From Flavobacteriales bacterium (GTDB lineage: Bacteria; Bacteroidota; Bacteroidia; Flavobacteriales; UBA7430): 64,000 bases of DNA. The stretch lies in assembly GCA_022425195.1 (NCBI GenBank), contig JAKMFX010000034.1:1-64000 (forward strand). The letters run 5' to 3'. Both the position numbers and the translations under genes were made by a program. The notes under the pieces are model-generated. The model saw only the letters and a program-made list of their open reading frames with translations, was not told the origin of the DNA and ran no database searches. Shown one piece after another: positions 10,197 through 20,973 of the stretch; position 1 is the first letter of the stretch; each line of letters begins with the position of its first letter.

Positions 10197-11546
10197 TCAA
10201 TCCAATGGGATGTTGAGTGTGATTCGTGTTCCTTTTTCGGGTGAAGAGTTCACGAAAAGTCGTCCGTTTACATAGTCCATTCTCTCCTGCATAAAAGTCA
10301 TGCCCATCCCTCCAAAGGCTTTTTCAGCACTTTCTTTCGGGCTGGCAAAGCCCACACCATCATCATCAATGTTAATACTTAACATGTTTTTACTGTGAGA
10401 TAGGGTAATTATGATATAACTCGATTTGGAGTACTTAACGGCGTTGTTAATGGCCTCTTGAACAATTCTGTAAATGTTAATTTCGTCTGTAGGTTGAAGT
10501 CGCTGATTGAATTCGGATTTATTGAGAAAGGTAATGTTTTGCCCTGTGAGTCGTGATAACTCATGAGCCAATTTGGAAAGGGCGGAGCTTATGCCGTAGT
10601 CTGAAAGTTCAGGTGGTGTCAGGTTGAAAGTTGCCGTTCGTACACCTTGAATGATATCGGAGGTAAGGTCTTTGAGCTGTTCAATTTTTTGTAGGGATTC
10701 TTCTTTTTTGTTGAGTTCTATGCTTTCGATGTTGAACTTGAGTCCAGTGAGCATTTGACCGATTCCATCGTGTATGTCTTTTGCGATTCTACTCTGTTCC
10801 TTTTCTTGATTTTCAATGATTTTACTGGAGATGATTTTTTGTTGTTGCATTTTCTGCTCGAAGTTCTTTTTCGTCAGTGCTTCTATGTCAAAATTTGCCT
10901 TTTTACGTTTTGTAATATCTGAGGCGATGACAATCAAGTCGTCACGCCCCTCTGATAAAAAGGGAATCAGGTGCATCTCCAGCCAAATGACTTTACCCGT
11001 ATTGTCGGTTGCTTCCAACTCACCTTGCCAGCCTGTTTTTGCATATGATGCAATCAGTGCGCTTATGTTTTGTTGCTGGTCCTTGTGAATGGAAATGATT
11101 TCTGGAAAGGAAGTCCAATCTTTAAGCTCGGGTATGTTGAAGTGTTGGAGGAATTTTCTTCCAATGTGTAAGATGGAACCTTTTGAGGTTATCCTAGCGA
11201 ACAACAAATTCCGGTCGAATGTTTGCGTCAATTGACGATATCTTTCAATCGACTTTTCCTTTTCAGACAGCAGCTCGTCTGATTTTTCTGATGCTTCTTT
11301 GTTTTTTTGTTCTGAAAGAGATATCGTTTGCTTTAGTGGTTTTACGATGAGCAGATAAAGCAGGATAATACTTGTGAGTAAAATCAATAGGTTCACCGAA
11401 AGGGCGATGTAAATCTCGGATTCAATGTCAGAGTTTATCAGCTGTTTTGGGAGCACAAATAGATGGGTCACCAAAGACAGAAGGAATGCGCCAACACCAA
11501 CAAAAAGCAAATACCTCATCGCGTTGTTGTTTTTATTGGAGTACAT
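10197..11546 (-). CDS. PAS-containing NarX/DesK-class (HisKA_3) sensor histidine kinase
   Basis: Two TMs, PAS segment, ENQEKEQSRIAKDIHDGIGQMLTGLK phospho-acceptor, HATPase region. Start refined to MYSNKNN. Confidence 0.9.
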   Translation of the reverse strand: MYSNKNNNAMRYLLFVGVGAFLLSLVTHLFVLPKQLINSDIESEIYIALSVNLLILLTSIILLYLLIVKPLKQTISLSEQKNKEASEKSDELLSEKEKSIERYRQLTQTFDRNLLFARITSKGSILHIGRKFLQHFNIPELKDWTSFPEIISIHKDQQQNISALIASYAKTGWQGELEATDNTGKVIWLEMHLIPFLSEGRDDLIVIASDITKRKKANFDIEALTKKNFEQKMQQQKIISSKIIENQEKEQSRIAKDIHDGIGQMLTGLKFNIESIELNKKEESLQKIEQLKDLTSDIIQGVRTATFNLTPPELSDYGISSALSKLAHELSRLTGQNITFLNKSEFNQRLQPTDEINIYRIVQEAINNAVKYSKSSYIIITLSHSKNMLSINIDDDGVGFASPKESAEKAFGGMGMTFMQERMDYVNGRLFVNSSPEKGTRITLNIPLD

Positions 11547-11547
11547 T

Positions 11548-12129
11548 TTAAGAGGCCTGCAAAGCTTTTCCAACAAGATCTTGGCAGGTTTTAGATAGCT
11601 TGAGTTTTAGGGCATGTTCATGTCCTTTTTCTGACATTTTGTTCCATGTTTTCTTTACGATGTCGACAATTTTATCTTCATCGTGTTTTAGGGAAAAGCT
11701 TTCGAAATAGTATTCCAGGAAAACCAGGCAGGCAACATCTTCTAAGGTTTGAGTTTCAGCATCATTTTTGAGTGCTTTTTTGTGGATTAAAAAAGCGACT
11801 CTGTCACTAAATTCTGAGGAATAACCGACTGTACTTAATATTTCACTTGTTAATGATGCGTGCTTTTTCTTGAGCTCATTCCTCCATTTGAAGTACCCTA
11901 CTTTATTTGCAGGATAGTCGCTTCTGGGAATCTCCCAACGCCCAATATGCTGTGCTCGAATGGCTATCTTGAGTTCTTCAGAGGCCTCAGGATCAAAGTC
12001 TAGAAGCTGGGCAAACATTCTTTGAGAATAAAGAAGTTCTTTAGGATGCTCTTCGTTTAAGTAGTTCTCCTTATTGGGGTCTAGCGCATTTTTTTCGTCA
12101 ATCAGTAGCAGGGCTTTTTCTAATAGCAT
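11548..12129 (-). CDS. DUF4202 family protein
   Basis: AIRAQHIGRWEIPRSDYPANKVGYFKWRNELKKKHASLTSEIL pattern; next to nirD. Confidence 0.78.
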   Translation of the reverse strand: MLLEKALLLIDEKNALDPNKENYLNEEHPKELLYSQRMFAQLLDFDPEASEELKIAIRAQHIGRWEIPRSDYPANKVGYFKWRNELKKKHASLTSEILSTVGYSSEFSDRVAFLIHKKALKNDAETQTLEDVACLVFLEYYFESFSLKHDEDKIVDIVKKTWNKMSEKGHEHALKLKLSKTCQDLVGKALQAS

Positions 12130-12153
12130 GGGCTTTGTATAAGATAATCAAAG

Positions 12154-12525
12154 CTATTCAGAAAATCCGACATACACAATGCCCTTTTCAATTTTGACAG
12201 GATACACTGCAATGGCTTCTAGGTCACCATTTAAATTTTCACCCGATTCTAAGGAAAATGTTTTCTTATGCATTGGACAGGCTACTTTTGGAATTCCTCC
12301 TTCATCTCCTATCATCCCCCTCGAGAGGACCATTTCCAATTTGTGAGGGCAAAGATTTTGGCAAGCATACCAGGTACCTTTTCGAGTGAAATTGTACACG
12401 GCAATTTGTTTGTCTTTGTACTTAATACATACCCCACCATTTTTTGGGAAATCGCTTTCTTTTGCAATTTCAAACCAAACATTTGCATCTGTATTTTTGA
12501 CCGTTTCGTAGGTTGATAGGTTCAT
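12154..12525 (-). CDS. nirD: Nitrite reductase (NAD(P)H) small subunit, Rieske-type
   Basis: CQNLCPHKLEMVLSRG...ACPMHKKTFSLESGE; adjacent to nirB. Confidence 0.92.
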   Translation of the reverse strand: MNLSTYETVKNTDANVWFEIAKESDFPKNGGVCIKYKDKQIAVYNFTRKGTWYACQNLCPHKLEMVLSRGMIGDEGGIPKVACPMHKKTFSLESGENLNGDLEAIAVYPVKIEKGIVYVGFSE

Positions 12526-12543
12526 GTTGTTTTCTTTAAAGGG

Positions 12544-15057
12544 TTACCATGCTTTAGGCATTTTTTGATCCCTCATAGGGACAAAAACTAGGTTGTCGTC
12601 AGTCTCATCAGAGTTCAAGTAATGCTTGAACCTGCCTTGTAGTTCCTCGTTTTCTACAATTTGTCTCCACTCACATTCGTAGGCGTCAACCAATTGTTGC
12701 ATTTCTTCTTCTAGTTCGGCTGCGATGCTCAGGGAGTCTTCAACAACGACCTTTTTGAGTTGCTCAATACCTCCTTCTAATTTGTCGAGCCAAGCGGCTG
12801 TTCTCATGAGTGGTGCCGCTGTTTGGATGTAGTACATCAAAAAGCGATCGAGGTATTTAATGCATGTTTCATTGTCAATCTGCTCGGCAAGTAGTTGTGC
12901 ATGTTTGGGGGTTGCTCCTCCATTCCCACACACATAGAGGTTCCATCCACCTTCTACGGCGATGACCCCAAAATCTTTTCCTCGGGCTTCCGCACATTCT
13001 CTAATGCACCCAGAGACGCCGCCTTTGATTTTGTGAGGAGACCGCAAGCCCTTGTATCGGTCTTCAAGTTCTATGGCGAAACTTACACTTTCATCCATCC
13101 CGTACCGACACCATGTTGAACCCACACAACTTTTCACCGTTCGCAGGGATTTTCCGTAGGCATGTCCACTTTCAAAACCCGCATCAATGAGTGTTTTCCA
13201 TATCCCAGGGAGTTCATGTAGCTGCGCGCCAAACAAATCGATTCTTTGTCCGCCAGTAATCTTGGTGTATAGGTTGTATTTTTTCCCGACTTCACCAATG
13301 GTGATGAGTTTCTCTGGCGTGATTTCTCCTCCGGGGATCCTCGGAACAACAGAATACGTTCCGTTGCGTTGGATGTTGGCTAAAAATTTGTCGTTCGAGT
13401 CTTGTATGACATCTTCCTTGTTCGCAGTGTCATTGTAAAGGCTCGCTAGAATAGAGGCAATTAGGGGTTTGCATGTTTCACACCCATGTCCTATCCCGCA
13501 AGCATCCAGTGCTTCATCAAACGTACGAATCTTTTTTACTTTTATGATGTCATATAGCTCTTGTCGGGTGTATTCAAAGTGTTCGCAAATCGTCTCTTTG
13601 ACTTCTTGTCCTAGTGATTTTAATGTTTCATTGACCAACTCCGTTACCATAGGCTTACATCCCCCACAACCGGATGTTGCTTTTGTTTGGCAAACGACCT
13701 CTTTAAAATTTGTGGCTTCTCCCTCTAGTAAACTCCCACAGATGTCTTTTTTTGAAACGTTTTCACAGGAGCATATTTGTGCAGAATCCGGCAGGGCCAT
13801 AGCACTACCAAAAGAGTCGTCCCCTTCAGAGCGCGCACCTAGAACAAGGTCTTCAATATTTTCGGGAAGAGCCATTCCATTGAGGTATATCTGATGGAGC
13901 ATGTTGTAATCTTCGGCATCTCCTATGAGAATCCCTCCAAGAAGTTTTTTCCCATCAGTACTTATGTTGATTCTTTTGTAGACGTGATTAATTTTATTTT
14001 CGAAAAGAATTGAGTGTCCCTCTTCTGCGGGAACAAATGGATTTCCAAAGCTCGCAACATCTACACCGATCAGTTTGAGTTTTGTAGACATGTCAATGTG
14101 CTCAGACATGAATTTCTCTGAGCTGCCAAGAATCTGTTCAACAGCGATATCCGCCATTTCATATCCCGGGGCCACCAGTCCATAAATCATTTGGTTGTAT
14201 AGTGCTACTTCTCCAATGGCATAAATACTTGGGTCTGAGGTTTGCATCTTATTGTTAACGACAATTCCTCCCCTAGGCCCCGCCTCAAGGTCGCAAGTTT
14301 TAGCCAATTCGTCTCGAGGTCTAATTCCAGCGGAGATGACCAGCATGTCGGTGTCAAGTCGATCTGCTCCTTTGAATTGCATACCCTCAATTTTCCCATT
14401 TCCCAGGATCTTACTTGTGGCTTTACTCAAATGAATGTTTATTCCCAGTGATTCCAGCTTTTGTTTAAGAATGTTACTCCCGCTGTTGTCAAGTTGTCTG
14501 GGCATTAGTTTGTCCGCAAATTCAACGACATGGGGTTCTAGCCCCATATCCATAACTGCCTTGGCAGCTTCAAGGCCTAACAATCCTCCGCCGAGTACCG
14601 TCGCTTTCGAATTTGGTTTTTCTTTCTTCAGCTTTGCAGCATAGGTAAGCATGTCTTCTAAGTCCTCGATGGTCCGGTAGACAAAAACCCCTTGTTTGTC
14701 AACCCCATCTATAGGAGGAACAAAGGGAGAGGACCCTGTAGCCAGAACCAGGTAGTCGTATGGATATGTTTTTTTGCTGGAGGTTTCAATCTCTTTCTGC
14801 TTTGAATTGATGGATGTGATGCGCTCTGAAGTGATCAGTTCGATGTTGTTTTCACGGTACCATTCTCTGGGTGCAAGTTCAAGCTTTTGAGCGTCTTGAT
14901 TTTCGAAATACTCACTCAGATGGACCCGATCATAGGCAGGTCTTGGTTCTTCTCCAAAAACGATTAACTTATAATCCCCATCTTTCTGTGAAGCTCTAAA
15001 CTTTTCACAAAATTTGTATCCAACCATCCCATTTCCGACAACCAAAACATTTTTCAT
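12544..15057 (-). CDS. nirB: Nitrite reductase (NAD(P)H) large subunit
   Basis: FAD/NAD domains, BFD segments (CSCENVSKKDIC, CGGCKP), siroheme/4Fe4S motif SCVGSTWCRYGM...GCIRECAEARGKDFG. Confidence 0.96.
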   Translation of the reverse strand: MKNVLVVGNGMVGYKFCEKFRASQKDGDYKLIVFGEEPRPAYDRVHLSEYFENQDAQKLELAPREWYRENNIELITSERITSINSKQKEIETSSKKTYPYDYLVLATGSSPFVPPIDGVDKQGVFVYRTIEDLEDMLTYAAKLKKEKPNSKATVLGGGLLGLEAAKAVMDMGLEPHVVEFADKLMPRQLDNSGSNILKQKLESLGINIHLSKATSKILGNGKIEGMQFKGADRLDTDMLVISAGIRPRDELAKTCDLEAGPRGGIVVNNKMQTSDPSIYAIGEVALYNQMIYGLVAPGYEMADIAVEQILGSSEKFMSEHIDMSTKLKLIGVDVASFGNPFVPAEEGHSILFENKINHVYKRINISTDGKKLLGGILIGDAEDYNMLHQIYLNGMALPENIEDLVLGARSEGDDSFGSAMALPDSAQICSCENVSKKDICGSLLEGEATNFKEVVCQTKATSGCGGCKPMVTELVNETLKSLGQEVKETICEHFEYTRQELYDIIKVKKIRTFDEALDACGIGHGCETCKPLIASILASLYNDTANKEDVIQDSNDKFLANIQRNGTYSVVPRIPGGEITPEKLITIGEVGKKYNLYTKITGGQRIDLFGAQLHELPGIWKTLIDAGFESGHAYGKSLRTVKSCVGSTWCRYGMDESVSFAIELEDRYKGLRSPHKIKGGVSGCIRECAEARGKDFGVIAVEGGWNLYVCGNGGATPKHAQLLAEQIDNETCIKYLDRFLMYYIQTAAPLMRTAAWLDKLEGGIEQLKKVVVEDSLSIAAELEEEMQQLVDAYECEWRQIVENEELQGRFKHYLNSDETDDNLVFVPMRDQKMPKAW

Positions 15058-15098
15058 AGCGATTACTTTTAATAATTATTGGACAAAACTACGTAAAA

Positions 15099-15114
15099 TA
15101 AGTAATAATACGTA
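15099..15114. promoter_or_regulatory. Shared 16-bp palindrome TAAGTAATAATACGTA upstream of nirB
   Basis: Matches TAMGTAWWAATACKTA found upstream of crp1, moeA and nas; followed on the minus strand by TAGTTTTG -7 box (15084-15091). Confidence 0.7.
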
Positions 15115-15566
15115 GTGTATTTATTATTATTACGTAATTGTTGTTTTCTATTTCTTTAATCTGTTTAATCATCACCATTAAAAGCGTCATGTCGTATAAC
15201 TTTGTAGGAATGATGGTGCTTAAACGAAGAATTATGGTGTAAATTTCGTGTTTTAGATTAAGTTTAAGCCTGTGAAAAGGTGTGTTTAAATCTATTATAT
15301 AGTGTATGAAACCTGAAAATAAAATAGCTTTTTAACTACGAGTTGACATCTTTATACAATCACTAAGAAGTTACTTTTGTCAAAAATTATTTAGTGCTTG
15401 TATAAAAAAAACACATGAAAATGGCACTACTTATTTTTAGTCTAAGGCTCTACCAGTACAGAAACTACCGATCTACAAAAATATCATGAGCCCTTTTGAA
15501 TCGCTTTGATGTCATCCTAGATTTGCGAGGAGCTTGTGCTTTGTGAGACACAGCTTACATATATTT

Positions 15567-15582
15567 TAAGTAATAATACTTA
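15567..15582. promoter_or_regulatory. Shared 16-bp palindrome TAAGTAATAATACTTA upstream of first FNR-like gene
   Basis: Perfect inverted repeat TAAGTA-N4-TACTTA; TACTTTTG -7 box at 15602-15609. Confidence 0.72.
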
Positions 15583-15640
15583 GTATTACACAAATTTTAC
15601 CTACTTTTGCCTGAAATAAATTCACTTAACCCTGAGAGTT

Positions 15641-16345
15641 ATGTCTGATTGTGTTTCATGTGAGAATCTAAATTGTATGATCAAAAAGAACATACATCAT
15701 GAAGGTATTCAAAAGTATGTGAGTGAAAAACACAACATCATTTGTAAGAAATCACAGCAGTTCATTATGGAGGGTGCCCCGGCTCACGGTTTATTCTTTG
15801 TAAGAAAGGGTCAAGTAAAAGTGGTTAAGACGGGTATATACGGTCGCGAGCAAATTGTTCGATTCGCTCATGATGGAGAGATTATTGGTCATCGTGGTTT
15901 TGGGACCACAAAACATTACCCCATCGGCGCACTTGCCATCAAGGAAACCCATCTTTGCAACTTTACGAATGATGTACTTCAAAAGATGCTCAAGGAGGTT
16001 CACGAACTTACATTTGACATGATGCTTTTCTATTCTGAAGAACTCAACAGGTCTGAAACAAAAGTTAGAAAGTTTGCCCAAATGACGGTGAGAGAAAAAG
16101 TAATTGATTCCTTCCTTTACATCTATCGAAAATTTGGACAGTGTGAAGACGACTTTTTCAACATTCAACTTCCTAGAAAAGATTTTGCCGATTTTGCGGG
16201 AACTACAGAGGAGCAAGTCATTCGTATCATCTCCAGTCTCAAAAAGGAAAAGTTGCTCCAAACAAGTGGGAAAAAAATTGGAATCATTGATGTCCCTTTA
16301 CTCAAAAAAGAAATTTCGGAACACAACTATTTCTTGGACAGCTGA
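15641..16345 (+). CDS. Crp/Fnr family regulator with N-terminal CxxCx4C (paralog 1)
   Basis: MSDCVSCENLNC, cNMP-like beta-roll, C-terminal HTH RKDFADFAGTTEEQVIRIISSLKKEKLL. Confidence 0.9.
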   Translation: MSDCVSCENLNCMIKKNIHHEGIQKYVSEKHNIICKKSQQFIMEGAPAHGLFFVRKGQVKVVKTGIYGREQIVRFAHDGEIIGHRGFGTTKHYPIGALAIKETHLCNFTNDVLQKMLKEVHELTFDMMLFYSEELNRSETKVRKFAQMTVREKVIDSFLYIYRKFGQCEDDFFNIQLPRKDFADFAGTTEEQVIRIISSLKKEKLLQTSGKKIGIIDVPLLKKEISEHNYFLDS

Positions 16346-16527
16346 TTTATTAGAATCGACATCTGTACTCTTATCACATGAAACCTGCTAAAACACAGGG
16401 TTTAATATGTTGAAAACAGACTTTTTTACCTACACATCCCCATACTACAGCACAATTCTAAGCTCTAATTTTACGGTGTAATTGCATCATGAATTCTTCA
16501 TGGCGCGTCAAATCAAATTTGCACCAC

Positions 16528-17232
16528 ATGTCAGAATGTAAGTCTTGTAAAAATTTAAATTGCTTGATTAAGCAAAACAGTGTTGATCCCAATGTATTTC
16601 AGCTTCTCGAAACAAAGCATACCCTAAAGTATAAAAAAGGACAACAGTTCATTATCGAAGGGACGCCTGCACACGGTTTGTTTTTCGCTTACCAAGGAAA
16701 AGTGAAGGTGGTCAAAACGGGGGTAGAGAACCGAGAGCAGATTGTTCGATTTGCTCAAGATGGAGATGTCATAGGTCACCGTGGGGGATTTGGATCTTCC
16801 TCTTATTACTCGATTTCTGCGGAAACATTAGAAGACAGTACCCTTTGTTATTTTTCTAAAAAAGATCTTAAAAACATCCTGCTAAAAAACTCCAGGCTCT
16901 GTTTCGACTTCATGCTTTTTTATGCCGATGAATTGAGTGCCAGCGAGACAAGAGTTCGGAAGCTCGCTCAGATGTCTGTTAGAGAGCGGGTAATCGATGC
17001 GGTATTATTGATGGATCGAAAATTTGGCTCTACAGACCAACTTCTGAACATCAACTTGAATCGTAAGGATTATGCCGATTACTCTGGGACCACCGAAGAG
17101 CAGGTGATTCGAGTATTCTCCAAACTCAAAAAGGAGGGACTTTTGAATGCCAAAGGGAGGAGGATTGGGATTTTAAACCCTGCATTACTCCAGGAAGAAA
17201 TCTCCAAACACATACTTCCGAAGTCGCAATAG
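16528..17232 (+). CDS. Crp/Fnr family regulator with N-terminal CxxCx4C (paralog 2)
   Basis: MSECKSCKNLNC aligns with paralog 1; HTH RKDYADYSGTTEEQVIRVFSKLKKEGLL; start refined from ORF 16489. Confidence 0.9.
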   Translation: MSECKSCKNLNCLIKQNSVDPNVFQLLETKHTLKYKKGQQFIIEGTPAHGLFFAYQGKVKVVKTGVENREQIVRFAQDGDVIGHRGGFGSSSYYSISAETLEDSTLCYFSKKDLKNILLKNSRLCFDFMLFYADELSASETRVRKLAQMSVRERVIDAVLLMDRKFGSTDQLLNINLNRKDYADYSGTTEEQVIRVFSKLKKEGLLNAKGRRIGILNPALLQEEISKHILPKSQ

Positions 17233-17281
17233 TGGGGCGATGAATCCCTTGGCAGTGTCTATTGTGTAAATGCTTATACTC

Positions 17282-17303
17282 AAACCTGTCTTTTCGCAGG
17301 TTT
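17282..17303 (+). terminator. Hairpin after paralog 2 (weak terminator candidate)
   Basis: AAACCTG-TCTTTTCG-CAGGTTT perfect 7-bp stem, only a short T-run after it. Confidence 0.4.
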
Positions 17304-17387
17304 TAAAGTGATTAAAAGCGGGGCATAACACGATTAAAAGATGGTTTATGTATGGGTATTATCATCGTTTGAGTTCCATCACCCCAT

Positions 17388-17395
17388 TACATTTG
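17388..17395 (+). promoter_or_regulatory. Candidate -7 box TACATTTG for nrtA operon
   Basis: Matches Bacteroidetes TAnnTTTG, 44 nt upstream of the nrtA start. Confidence 0.45.
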
Positions 17396-17438
17396 TAATC
17401 AATATTAGTTCACAGAAATCAACCTTAAACCGATACAC

Positions 17439-18809
17439 ATGAAAAAGAAAGTACTCAAGTCCGCCGCATTTGCAAGCCTACTGCTTGCCATTTCTTGTGG
17501 CCAAACTTCAACAAGTGAAAAGCCAGAGGCGCAAGCCGGCTCAGATACCACGACCTTAGAAATTGAAAAGCCTCAGCTGACCTTTGGTTTTATAAAGCTT
17601 ACGGACATGGCTCCATTAGCTATTGCTAAAGAGAAAGGGTTTTTTGAAGACGAGGGACTTTTTGTTTCTGTGGAAGCACAATCTAATTGGAAGAATGTAT
17701 TGGATCGAGTTATCGACGGTCAATTGGATGGTTCGCACATGCTTGCCGGACAGCCCATTGCTGCGGGTGCAGGCTTCGGTCGTCAGGCGGAATTGGTAAC
17801 TCCCTTCTCTATGGATTTAAATGGAAATGGAATTACCGTTTCTAACAATGTTTGGTCCATGATGAAACCAAACATTCCCAAAGATTCAGAGGGTAAGCCT
17901 GTTCATCCGATTCGTTCAGAAAGCTTAAAGCCGGCTATTAAAAGTTATAATGAGCAAGGAAATGCTTTTAAAATGGGGATGGTATTTCCCGTATCCACGC
18001 ACAACTACGAGATTCGTTATTGGTTGGCTGCAGATGATATTCATCCGGGGATGTACACCAAAGAAAACATTCAAGGTCAGGTAGATGCAGATGTGCTACT
18101 TTCTGTAACGCCACCACCACAGATGCCTGCTACTCTGGAGTCGGGAACCATTTATGGTTACTGCGTGGGTGAGCCATGGAATCAACAAGCTGTATTCAAA
18201 GGCATCGGAGTTCCTGTTGTGACCAATTATGACATATGGAAAAACAATCCGGAAAAAGTATTCGTGATGACCAAAAAGTTTGTCGAGCAATACCCAAATA
18301 CCGCTGTTGCCGTTACCAAGGCACTGATTCGTGCTGGAAAATGGCTTGATGAGCCTGGTAACCGTGCTGAAGCGGTAAAAATCTTATCCATGTCTCAATA
18401 CGTAGGTGCTGACGAGGTCGTGTTGGCAAATTCAATGACGGGAACTTTTGAATTTGAAAAAGGCGATAAGCGATCTATGCCGGATTTCAACGTTTTCTAC
18501 CGATACAATGCAACCTACCCATTCTACTCTGACGGTATATGGTTTTTAACCCAAATGAGAAGATGGGGGCAGATACCAGAGTCTAAATCTGCTGAGTGGT
18601 ACGGAGAGAAGATCAAAGAGATCTACCGACCCGACATATGGACCAAGGCGGCTGAGATTTTGGTCTCAGAGGGTAAGATCCCAGAGGCTGACATCCCTGA
18701 AACGGATGGTTATAAGCCGGCAACCGATGAGTTTATTGACGGTAAAACCTACGATGCAAAAGATCCTATCGGCTATATCAACAGTTTTAGCATCGGTAAT
18801 AAAGATTAA
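17439..18809 (+). CDS. ABC nitrate transporter substrate-binding lipoprotein (NrtA/CmpA-like)
   Basis: Lipobox [35 protein letters not shown]; operon with NrtB/C/D-like genes. Confidence 0.9.
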   Translation: MKKKVLKSAAFASLLLAISCGQTSTSEKPEAQAGSDTTTLEIEKPQLTFGFIKLTDMAPLAIAKEKGFFEDEGLFVSVEAQSNWKNVLDRVIDGQLDGSHMLAGQPIAAGAGFGRQAELVTPFSMDLNGNGITVSNNVWSMMKPNIPKDSEGKPVHPIRSESLKPAIKSYNEQGNAFKMGMVFPVSTHNYEIRYWLAADDIHPGMYTKENIQGQVDADVLLSVTPPPQMPATLESGTIYGYCVGEPWNQQAVFKGIGVPVVTNYDIWKNNPEKVFVMTKKFVEQYPNTAVAVTKALIRAGKWLDEPGNRAEAVKILSMSQYVGADEVVLANSMTGTFEFEKGDKRSMPDFNVFYRYNATYPFYSDGIWFLTQMRRWGQIPESKSAEWYGEKIKEIYRPDIWTKAAEILVSEGKIPEADIPETDGYKPATDEFIDGKTYDAKDPIGYINSFSIGNKD

Positions 18810-18931
18810 TACAACAGGCAAATGGTTTGAGTAGGCTTAGTACTCAAAACTCAGAATTTATTGGGGGAGTGCTTGTGCAAAGCAAGTGCTCTCCTATTAA
18901 AAGCTTTAAAAAACACTAAAAGGATTACAAA

Positions 18932-20032
18932 ATGAAAGATTCTTTATTGCGCGCATTTCGGTTTCTTGGACTTGGGTTTTTAGAACCTGTAGTTAGGTTA
19001 GCTGCCGGGGAAGATTCTAAAAAGAATGTCATACAAATTTTTAAAAAAGTTCTCGCACCCATAGCCTCCATGATCCTATTTTTGGGGATCTGGTACACAG
19101 GTTCAAAATCTCTTTACAATAAAGAAGCGAATTATGCCATAGAGAAGACGAGAAGTGAAAGAGGGGATGCCGAGTCAGAAAAGACAAGAGATTGTATCGC
19201 GTCTGGAGATGTGAGTTGTCAGCCGAATACTTTACCTTCTCCGAAGCAAGTTTGGAATTCTTTTCAGCTCTTATTAGAAGATCACAGGCAAATTTCTGCC
19301 AATAAGGAAGCTTTTATCGTCAAAACATCTGCCCTGAACAAGAAGAGGTTGGAGCAGGGTAAGGATCCCATCGTTTATACGGGTAGGCCTTCCTTTGTGG
19401 ATCAAATCAAAACGAGTATCAAAACCGTATTTGCCGGTTTCTTATTGGCATTTTTATTCGCAACCCCTATCGGGATCATTATAGGTCTCAGTGAAACTTT
19501 AAGAAACTCATTCAATTGGCTGATTCAAATCTTAAAACCCGTTTCGCCAGTAGTGTGGCTTTTGTTGGTGTTTATGATTGTGAAAACACTGACCAAAGAT
19601 TCTACAGGAGATACCTCTTACATCATTTCATTTATCAGTGTGGGTCTTTGTTCTATGTGGGCTACCCTGGTGAACACCGCGGTGGGCGTTTCATCGGTAG
19701 ACAAAGATTACATCAATGTTGCTAAAGTATTGAAGCTCGGAACTTTTCAAAAGATTTTCAAGGTCATTTTACCAGCAGCGCTTCCTCTGATATTTACCGG
19801 TTTAAGAATTACGCTTTCCGTTGCTTGGATGGTGTTGATTGCCATTGAATTGCTGGCTCAAAGTCCTGGATTGGGTTCTTTTGTATGGGAGGAGTTCCAG
19901 AACGGTGCGAATGACTCAAATTCAAAAATTATCGTTGCGATGTTCATTATTGGATTCATCGGATTTTTGCTGGATCAAATCATGTTAACCATACAGAAGT
20001 TGATCTCTTTCGACAAAGGATCCGATGTATAA
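18932..20032 (+). CDS. ABC nitrate transporter permease (NrtB-like)
   Basis: BPD_transp_1-type TM domain, long hydrophilic insert after TM1. Confidence 0.88.
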   Translation: MKDSLLRAFRFLGLGFLEPVVRLAAGEDSKKNVIQIFKKVLAPIASMILFLGIWYTGSKSLYNKEANYAIEKTRSERGDAESEKTRDCIASGDVSCQPNTLPSPKQVWNSFQLLLEDHRQISANKEAFIVKTSALNKKRLEQGKDPIVYTGRPSFVDQIKTSIKTVFAGFLLAFLFATPIGIIIGLSETLRNSFNWLIQILKPVSPVVWLLLVFMIVKTLTKDSTGDTSYIISFISVGLCSMWATLVNTAVGVSSVDKDYINVAKVLKLGTFQKIFKVILPAALPLIFTGLRITLSVAWMVLIAIELLAQSPGLGSFVWEEFQNGANDSNSKIIVAMFIIGFIGFLLDQIMLTIQKLISFDKGSDV

Positions 20033-20079
20033 GTTATAGGTCGAAAATCAAAAAAGTAAGACAATAAAAAATTTATGAA

Positions 20080-20925
20080 ATGGCTTATTTAGAACTCAAT
20101 AACATTACTAAAAATTTTGGAACCGGTGCGGACATGACCGAGGTTTTAGACGATATCAATCTGCATATTGAAGAGGGAGAATTCGTAGCCATTGTAGGGT
20201 TTACAGGGAGTGGGAAAACGACTCTAGTGAATTTGATAAATGGTCTTGAAGCTCCGACCTCTGGAGAGGTGCTATTCAAAGGAAAGCCTGTAGAGGGGAC
20301 CAGTCATGAGCGGGGGGTTATATTTCAAAATTACTCTCTACTTCCATGGCTAACCGTTTATCAGAACGTAGAAATGGCCGTTCGAGAAGCCTTTCCCAAT
20401 GCGTCAAAAGATTTTTTAGACAAGCGCATCAAGGAATACATTGCTATGGTAAACCTAAGCCCAGCAATTACCAAAAGGCCGAAAGAGCTCTCTGGAGGGA
20501 TGCGTCAGCGAGTCTCAGTAGCCAGAGCCTTAGCCATGGATCCTGAGATGATCATTATGGATGAACCTTTGGGTGCGTTAGATGCATTGACAAGAGGGAA
20601 TTTGCAAGATGAAATTCTGAATATATGGAACAAAAACAAACGAACGGCCCTGTTGATTACAAACGATGTTGATGAGGGGATTTATATGGCCGATCGAATC
20701 ATTCCTCTCAAGCCAGGTCCGAAGGCGACTTTGGGGCCCGAATTTAAAATTAACATCGATAGACCTAGGGACAAAACATTGCTAAATGACAATCCTGAGT
20801 ACAAGAAAACCCGTAATGCCATTATAGAATACCTGATGGACATCGGTAACGAAAGGAGTTCGAATTCTACAATTCATTATGAATTGCCTGATCTGCAGCC
20901 TAGAGACCTTAGGTGGAGAGCATGA
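20080..20925 (+). CDS. ABC nitrate transporter ATP-binding protein
   Basis: Walker [37 protein letters not shown]. Confidence 0.9.
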   Translation: MAYLELNNITKNFGTGADMTEVLDDINLHIEEGEFVAIVGFTGSGKTTLVNLINGLEAPTSGEVLFKGKPVEGTSHERGVIFQNYSLLPWLTVYQNVEMAVREAFPNASKDFLDKRIKEYIAMVNLSPAITKRPKELSGGMRQRVSVARALAMDPEMIIMDEPLGALDALTRGNLQDEILNIWNKNKRTALLITNDVDEGIYMADRIIPLKPGPKATLGPEFKINIDRPRDKTLLNDNPEYKKTRNAIIEYLMDIGNERSSNSTIHYELPDLQPRDLRWRA

Positions 20926-20973
20926 GGGTATTGTGTATATGAGGAAGCAGAAATGATTTAAAAAAAGAACAAG

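Noticed and set aside
15641-17232. FNR-like pair as a recent duplication or assembly artefact
   Set aside because: The two proteins differ at many positions and have different flanks, so they are diverged paralogs.
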